From: Metaphire vulgaris
Taxonomy: Eukaryota; Annelida; Clitellata; Crassiclitellata; Megascolecidae
Assembly: GCA_018105865.1 (NCBI GenBank)
Contig: CM030840.1
Span: 12,330,794-12,394,793, forward strand
DNA: 64,000 bases
Direction: 5' to 3'
The translations under genes and the position numbers were made by a program. The notes beneath the pieces are model-generated. The model did not search any database and had not been told where the DNA came from. It was given only the letters and a program-made list of their open reading frames with translations. Shown here one piece after another: positions 58,785 through 64,000 of the stretch. Numbering within the stretch: position 1 is the stretch's first letter; each line of letters starts with the position of its first letter.

Positions 58785-59100
58785 CATTCTCCCCTGGACA
58801 TAATCCCCCTGGACATTATCCCCCCTCCCGGTACACCCTTTGAAATGACACAGCCGGACATAATCCCCCCTTTGTTTACTCTATGGACTTTGGCCTATAA
58901 TCATTACCCACACCATAAACCAGACACTAAAACACTAACCCTAAACGATACTGACGGCAGCCATGGCATCAGATAACCGAAAAGTACCTTTTAAAATTAA
59001 GATCTATTACTTCTTTGCCGGGGAGGAAATATGTCCGGGGGTATAATGTCCGGGGGAGATAATGTCCGGGAGGGAGAATGTCCAGAGGGGAGAATGTCCG
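58785..59100. repeat. Inverted arrays of a GGACATAATCCCCC word
   Basis: The left side has four forward copies (CATTCTCCCCTGGACATAAT, GGACATTATCCCCC, GGACATAATCCCCCC; 58785-58873). The right side has five copies in reverse (ATGTCCGGGGG, AATGTCCGGGGGAG, AATGTCCGGGAGGG, AATGTCCAGAGGGG, AATGTCC; 59030-59098). Spacer of about 150 bp. It may be a transposon with tandem-repeat termini. Confidence 0.8.
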
Positions 59101-59367
59101 TATAACATCAATACTGTCTGACAGCATCTACCACTCCTCAAAAGAAGATTTAAAATTGCTACTTAAATTACTTAAACCCTAGAAACTTGCCTAGAAAGAA
59201 ACTACTTGGAACACATGGATTCTGAATATTACTATTTTATGCACATCAGAAGTGAACTCCTTAAATCAAGGCCCATTGAAAGCAGTAATGGGGCCAAGGT
59301 ACGTTCATTAAATATGCATAATTTACATTAGCACTTAACACCCAGACGTCTGAGGCATACCTGAGGG

Positions 59368-59561
59368 CAGTGTTTAATCTAGACTCCTGGACTCCGGAGG
59401 GAGGGGAAACTCAAAAAGCCGGAGGGAAAACTGACAAAGCCGGGGAGAATTCTGCTAGAGGCCGCTGTTAGTCCATGCAGTATTCCAAAATTTCCGGGAG
59501 AATTTGAAATTTCCGGAAGGGGAGGGCGATTCCCCCCGGAAACGGCCTAGATTAAACACTG
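59368..59561. mobile_element. MITE, CAGTGTTTAATCTAG family, copy 2
   Basis: CAGTGTTTAATCTAGACTCC and CTAGATTAAACACTG ends, perfect duplication CCTGAGGG (59360-59367, 59562-59569). Confidence 0.94.
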
Positions 59562-59569
59562 CCTGAGGG

Positions 59570-60480
59570 GCCTCTTCACGTTCCCGGAGCCCAGGAAAAT
59601 TGACAAGCTACTCCCCCTCCACAGCCCCGTTTAAATCCTTTGGCATTTTCAACTTTTTGCTTCAATTTTGCAGAGAAATAGTGATTTTTCAAGTTTTTAG
59701 TTTATTTTATTTACTTTATTTCTTTTTCGTTATACATATTACATACAGCAATTATACAATACAGTAATTTCAAGAAATTCAAATAAAGAATTTCAACAAA
59801 TTTATATAGAGAACTTTAATCTTAACTAGTAGGCTAGACCAACATCAAGAACTGAAATATAACAAACCAGTCAAAGTGAACGACTACAAAGTAACAGACA
59901 CAGACAAACAAATGAAGCAACCAATTCATGACTTAACATCAAACTGAGAGGAAGAAGTAACAGACCATAGAATTCTGCACTCAAAATAAACACCAATAAC
60001 TAATTGAACTGAGGCAGACTGGTTACATCTGTGCACCTGGTTTAGCTCAGCTGTGAAATGTAAGACAGTCATATATATATATCCAATTGCCAAAAATTGT
60101 TCAATGTTAAAACTGTCAAATCCATATATAATTACAATCAATAAAACTACAGTGACCAGTTCGTTTCGACTGTAGCTATTCCAACAATAGACCAATGAGC
60201 AATTATGAACAACCAGTTACTATGCTACAGCTTTCACAGGCAATGCAAAATACAAGAAAGTCCACTTGTATATACAATTAATTTCTCATCCAATCCTAAT
60301 ACGTATTTATGGCGGTCAGATCAAAAATTCACTGGAAACACCTTGCGCTGTTGCACTTAATCATCACCAAAACAGAGAGAGATTTAGATAACCACTAATA
60401 TATAATTGAACATGGCAACAACCAGTAGACATCTAAGCTCATAAAGCAAATTTACCGTAATTAAATAATATTTTTTAGTC
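59570..60480. other. No feature seen
   Basis: AT-rich unassigned sequence. Confidence 0.35.
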
Positions 60481-60489
60481 AAATCAACC

Positions 60490-60777
60490 AGGAAATTGGA
60501 GAAATGGAGAAAATTTGCCAACAAGTTTAATGCTTCAAAAGTAGCAAATTATACAGTTCACAACGTGGTAAAAGTTGTGAAATCGTCCTGTTCTCTGACA
60601 TCCTTTAAGAAAATCTTAAGACTTATTTGTTTAGAAAATCTTATTCTCTTCTGCTTTAGATTGTTTTCCATTCATATTTTTTTGTTGATGACTGTTATTT
60701 TATTTATTTTTATTGGACTCTGTAATGTGCCCTTGCTCCTGACATTTTGGTAATATGGTGCACAAGAAATTGTCAGT

Positions 60778-60830
<53 letters not shown>
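60490..60830 (+). mobile_element. LINE 3' fragment with (AAT)n tail
   Basis: VKSSCSLTSFKKILRLICLE resembles the terminal SFKK-LK-YLF motif of CR1/L2 ORF2. GTGCACAAGAAATTGTCAGT leads into (AAT)n at 60780-60830. Confidence 0.6.
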
Positions 60831-60833
<3 letters not shown>

Positions 60834-61465
60834 TAATAAGTTTTGCAATCGATAACTGGAAGACACACTGCACAGCCTTCACTATAACAGTCGACTGGAA
60901 CAGCAAAGCAGCATAGAATGATATTTATAGTAACACAGAGGAGCACAGAATGACGTAATGTTTCACTCAAGTTTGGAAAGAAAAACACATTTGCACACTC
61001 AAACTGGCTGAATATCATCAATCAATCTTTAAAACGACAAGGTTGATTCAAAACCTACTTGAAAGCAATACTAAAATATATTTAAAAATAGCCATGTATC
61101 TTGTACATACAATTACACACACTCCCATTAGACCTCCGTCCCTCTCTCCTCTCTCTGTCTCTGTCTCTCTGATCTCTATCGATCTCTCTCGATCTCTGGA
61201 TCACGTGATGTCTAAGACGTCTAAAAATTAATCTGTAGGCTCTATCTTTTCGAACCAACCAGTGGCCAACAGCCTTTTGTGGTTGCGGGTGACAAATAGA
61301 TTCATTGACCGCCTCCAGAGGATCAAAAGAATTGGGACAGCTAAGCTTGTCAGACAACGGTCAAATTAATGATAATATTTAAAATGAAAACAGCAAGTTT
61401 GCAAAACAAAATACTGGTACTAAAAAAAGCAAAAGGTAAACTTTAAAATGACAAGAATTTAAATT
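60831..61465. other. No feature seen
   Basis: A (CTCT)n-rich stretch at 61140-61200, otherwise unassigned. Confidence 0.35.
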
Positions 61466-61470
61466 TGAAA

Positions 61471-61471
61471 C

Positions 61472-61537
<66 letters not shown>

Positions 61538-61538
61538 T
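61471..61538. repeat. (AAT)n microsatellite
   Basis: Pure trinucleotide run of about 68 bp. Confidence 0.96.
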
Positions 61539-61930
61539 AGTCCTTCTCTTCACAATCTACAATACAATAAATTGGCAATGACAATTTAACATGACCACAG
61601 TCAAGGAGACACTTGAACCTGCATTGCCTCTTAGACTTACGGTAGATTCCCACCAAACAATGACATTAAATGCATACGTTTTGATTGGCAGTGGCCCTCC
61701 ATAGCTCATATACCTTCATCATTTCAATTGGCATGGGAGAGAAGTGACCTAATTTTGCCATTCTGTTGAATAAGGCAACTGTCCCTTCATTTATAGTCAA
61801 ATTGTCTTTTTTCACACCCAGCTGTCCCATTGCCTTATTTGTGACTTTTAGCATTTTGTATTAAAAACACATTCATTTAATTCATATTCATTCTGGGCTC
61901 AATGAGAATGTAAATAGTTCCTCAATTCCA
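61539..61930. other. No feature seen
   Basis: Short minus-strand ORF at 61666-61854 without family signal. Confidence 0.35.
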
Positions 61931-61931
61931 A

Positions 61932-62026
<95 letters not shown>
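61931..62026. repeat. (TA)n(GA)n compound microsatellite
   Basis: (TA)n to about 61980, then (GA)n. Confidence 0.95.
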
Positions 62027-62030
<4 letters not shown>

Positions 62031-62215
62031 GGTGGTGGAGGGGAGAGAGATGAATGTAAATGATTCAACACTGCTAATCTTGTAACATAAATATGTCCAT
62101 AAAATTATGTTATGAAATGGAAATCACATATGTACCGGTAATTGGCACTAATCTACCCATAAAACAGATGTTCACACTAGAGGATAGGGATATGCAATAA
62201 ATCACATCTAGTTTC

Positions 62216-63610
62216 ACATGCATGACGATAAAAGCACTTGTACTGCTGCAGGATGGCCAGAAGATACACAAAAATTAATACACCAATCTAACAAGGCGAA
62301 AGAGTGCAACGACTTTAGGACACCAAGTCTGATCTCACACTCCTCAAAAATTCTGCTGCACTTAATAAAAGACAGAATCACTCCAATCATGGAAAATCTC
62401 ATTCCTGTAAATCAAACAGGATTTAGAAAAGACAACGGCACAAGAGAAGCTATGTTACAACTGTGAACTATATGCAAAAAAATCTAGACATGAAAAAATA
62501 CCTATATATGCTTCATAGACTTTCAAAAAGCTTTTGATAAAGTGAAACATAATAAATGTTAAAAAGTCATGAAACTATCAGGGATACCAGACATGGATAG
62601 AAAGCTGACAGAATATCTGTACTGGAATGAAGAAGCATGTGTCAGGACTATATCAGAAGAAACAAAATATTTTAAAATCTGAAGAGGAGTAAGACAGTGA
62701 TGCACATTGTCGCCCATCTTATTTAATCTCTATAGAGAATACTTACTATCAGAAGCCCTGAATGGATTACTTGCAGTACAAATAAGAGGGCACAACATAA
62801 ACAACATAAGATATGCACTGGACACCACCTTATAAACCGAAAATGAAGAAGATTTAAAGACCTTGGTGATAGTAGTTAATAGTTAAGATGGGCACAGAAT
62901 ACGGAATGGAACTAAACTTAAAACAGACAAAAGTCATGGTAGTGAGTAAGGAAACTCAAAAGAAGAGCAACATCATAATCGACAATGTACAGCTTCAGCA
63001 AGTGGAAGGCTATAAGTACCTTGGATGCTACATCACAGACGACGGACGAAATGAGAAGATCAAAATGAGAACAGGTATGGCCAAGGAAGCCTTTTGAAAG
63101 ATGAAAGAGCTCATAGGAAGAGATCTCAACATCGAGTGCAAGAAGAGGCCCATGCAATGTTACATCTTCCCAGTGCTGACTTATGGTTGCGAAACCTGGA
63201 CAATGGACAATAAACAGTCAGATTATGAAAAAGATCACGGCATTTGAATTATGGTGTTGCAGAAGGTTATTGAGAGTCCTGAATGGACAAGGTAACAAAC
63301 GGCAGGGTCCTAGAAAGAAGCAAAACGACAGCAACATGGAAACGGGAAATAATAAGAAAAAATGTCCTATGCTGGTCACATCATGAGAGGTTCAGCTGGA
63401 GACCTGCCTCTGATAATAATGGAAGGTAGAATTGAAAAAACAAGGGGAAGGGTGTGACCGAGAAGAAGCTGGATAGACGACATCTTTCACTGGACAAATA
63501 CAAAGAACGAACTACAGAACCATAAAAATAGCAGCAGAAGATAGGAATAAATGGAGGAAAATGACTGTCAAACCCCTGCATAGAGGACAACACATAAAGA
63601 AGAAGAAGTC
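62216..63610 (+). mobile_element. RTE-like LINE, multiply frameshifted reverse transcriptase
   Basis: Readable blocks in order: AGWPEDTQKLIHQSNKAKEC with SKILLHLIKDRI and NQTGFRKDNGTREA (fingers); a FIDFQKAFDKV-like block near 62515; QCTLSPILFNLY-like at 62700; INNIRYALDTT in place of the YADDT active site; VEGYKYLGCYITDDG; LTYGCETWTMDNKQ; AFELWCCRRLLRVLNGQ; and a C-terminal GR-RRSWIDDIFHWT-like segment near 63465. At least five shifts or stops break it. 5' part absent. The GAAGAAGAAG tail at 63597 may mark the 3' end. Clade call (RTE-like) is from memory of motif style. Confidence 0.82.
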
Positions 63611-63739
63611 TTTATTTAGAACTCTGCATCATGCATCTCTAAACATTACAGCATTTATAGCAACAAGGCTTCTACTAGTGCATCCAATATGTACCTACTG
63701 TAATCTTCAACATATTAGATAGACATAGCAAATGAAACA

Positions 63740-63900
63740 GCAAACAGTGACTGGAGCAGACTCAGCTGGATTATTCATTAGAAATTTGAAGACACATTTA
63801 TTTAATATTGGATACGAACTGTGTTAAGCGCTCTTGTTGTAGGCCTTGGTCTTGTCTACTGCGCCATATAAATTGTCAATAAATAAATAAATCAATAAAC
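63740..63900 (+). mobile_element. L2/CR1-like 3' terminus
   Basis: FIRNLKTHLFNIGYELC and stop, then GCGCTCTTGTTGTAGGCC, a TATAAATTGTCAAT word and (AAAT)n. Same terminal family as the LINE at 49936-50536 and the fragment at 2903-2990. Confidence 0.85.
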
Positions 63901-64000
63901 AAGTCCCTGAGTTGTCATCACTATTTAAACAACGCTATTCATTTCAGTTTGCAAATTGCATTGGTTATAAATAATTAAGCCATCCACTTATAGCCATTAA

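Overview
The window is eukaryotic, intron-rich, AT-leaning DNA packed with transposable-element debris. Short TACCGGTA and GTAGGCCTAC-type words recur, and there are CR1/L2/RTE-like LINE fragments, a 5S-rRNA-headed SINE and dozens of hAT-type MITEs. This fits a marine invertebrate, perhaps a deuterostome such as an echinoderm. That assignment is inference from repeat style; no diagnostic gene is present.

The only host gene I can support lies on the minus strand and covers roughly 5.6-38.3 kb. Its pieces are a very large exon (38331 down to 35143), a small acidic exon (about 25.1 kb down to 24589) and a serine-rich exon (7071 down to 5628), separated by introns of about 10 and 17.5 kb. The protein is low-complexity and rich in Ser/Thr/Gly/Asp. 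It has an SGIP motif in a basic Ser/Thr-rich N-terminus and a TPIP motif near the end of the third exon, which resembles the SxIP pattern of microtubule plus-end binding proteins. The reading frame is broken by single-base shifts at about six places, several at homopolymers. Either the assembly carries indel errors or the locus is decaying. I do not recognise the family.

Everything else is introns and flanks filled with mobile elements. Two LINE reverse-transcriptase remnants lie near the edges (0.6-1.7 kb minus; 62.2-63.6 kb plus), an L2/CR1-like 3' end is nested in a MITE (50 kb), and smaller LINE tails are scattered throughout. Two longer hAT-like elements keep transposase-derived sequence: 15326-17509 (RNase-H-like transposase fragments) and 28540-30002 (BED zinc finger only). 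At least fifteen short elements have perfect 8-bp target-site duplications readable by eye, with four or more further 7/8 cases, and several are nested. The most unusual are a 214-bp inverted-repeat element whose core is a head-to-head telomeric TTAGGG/CCCTAA array (10856-11069), a MITE carrying four CRE palindromes (22947-23357), and an element whose ends are arrays of a GGACATAATCCCCC-type word in opposite orientations (58785-59100). Microsatellites, above all (AAT)n, are abundant and often sit on LINE 3' ends.

No tRNA, intact rRNA, CRISPR array or bacterial-type operon is seen.
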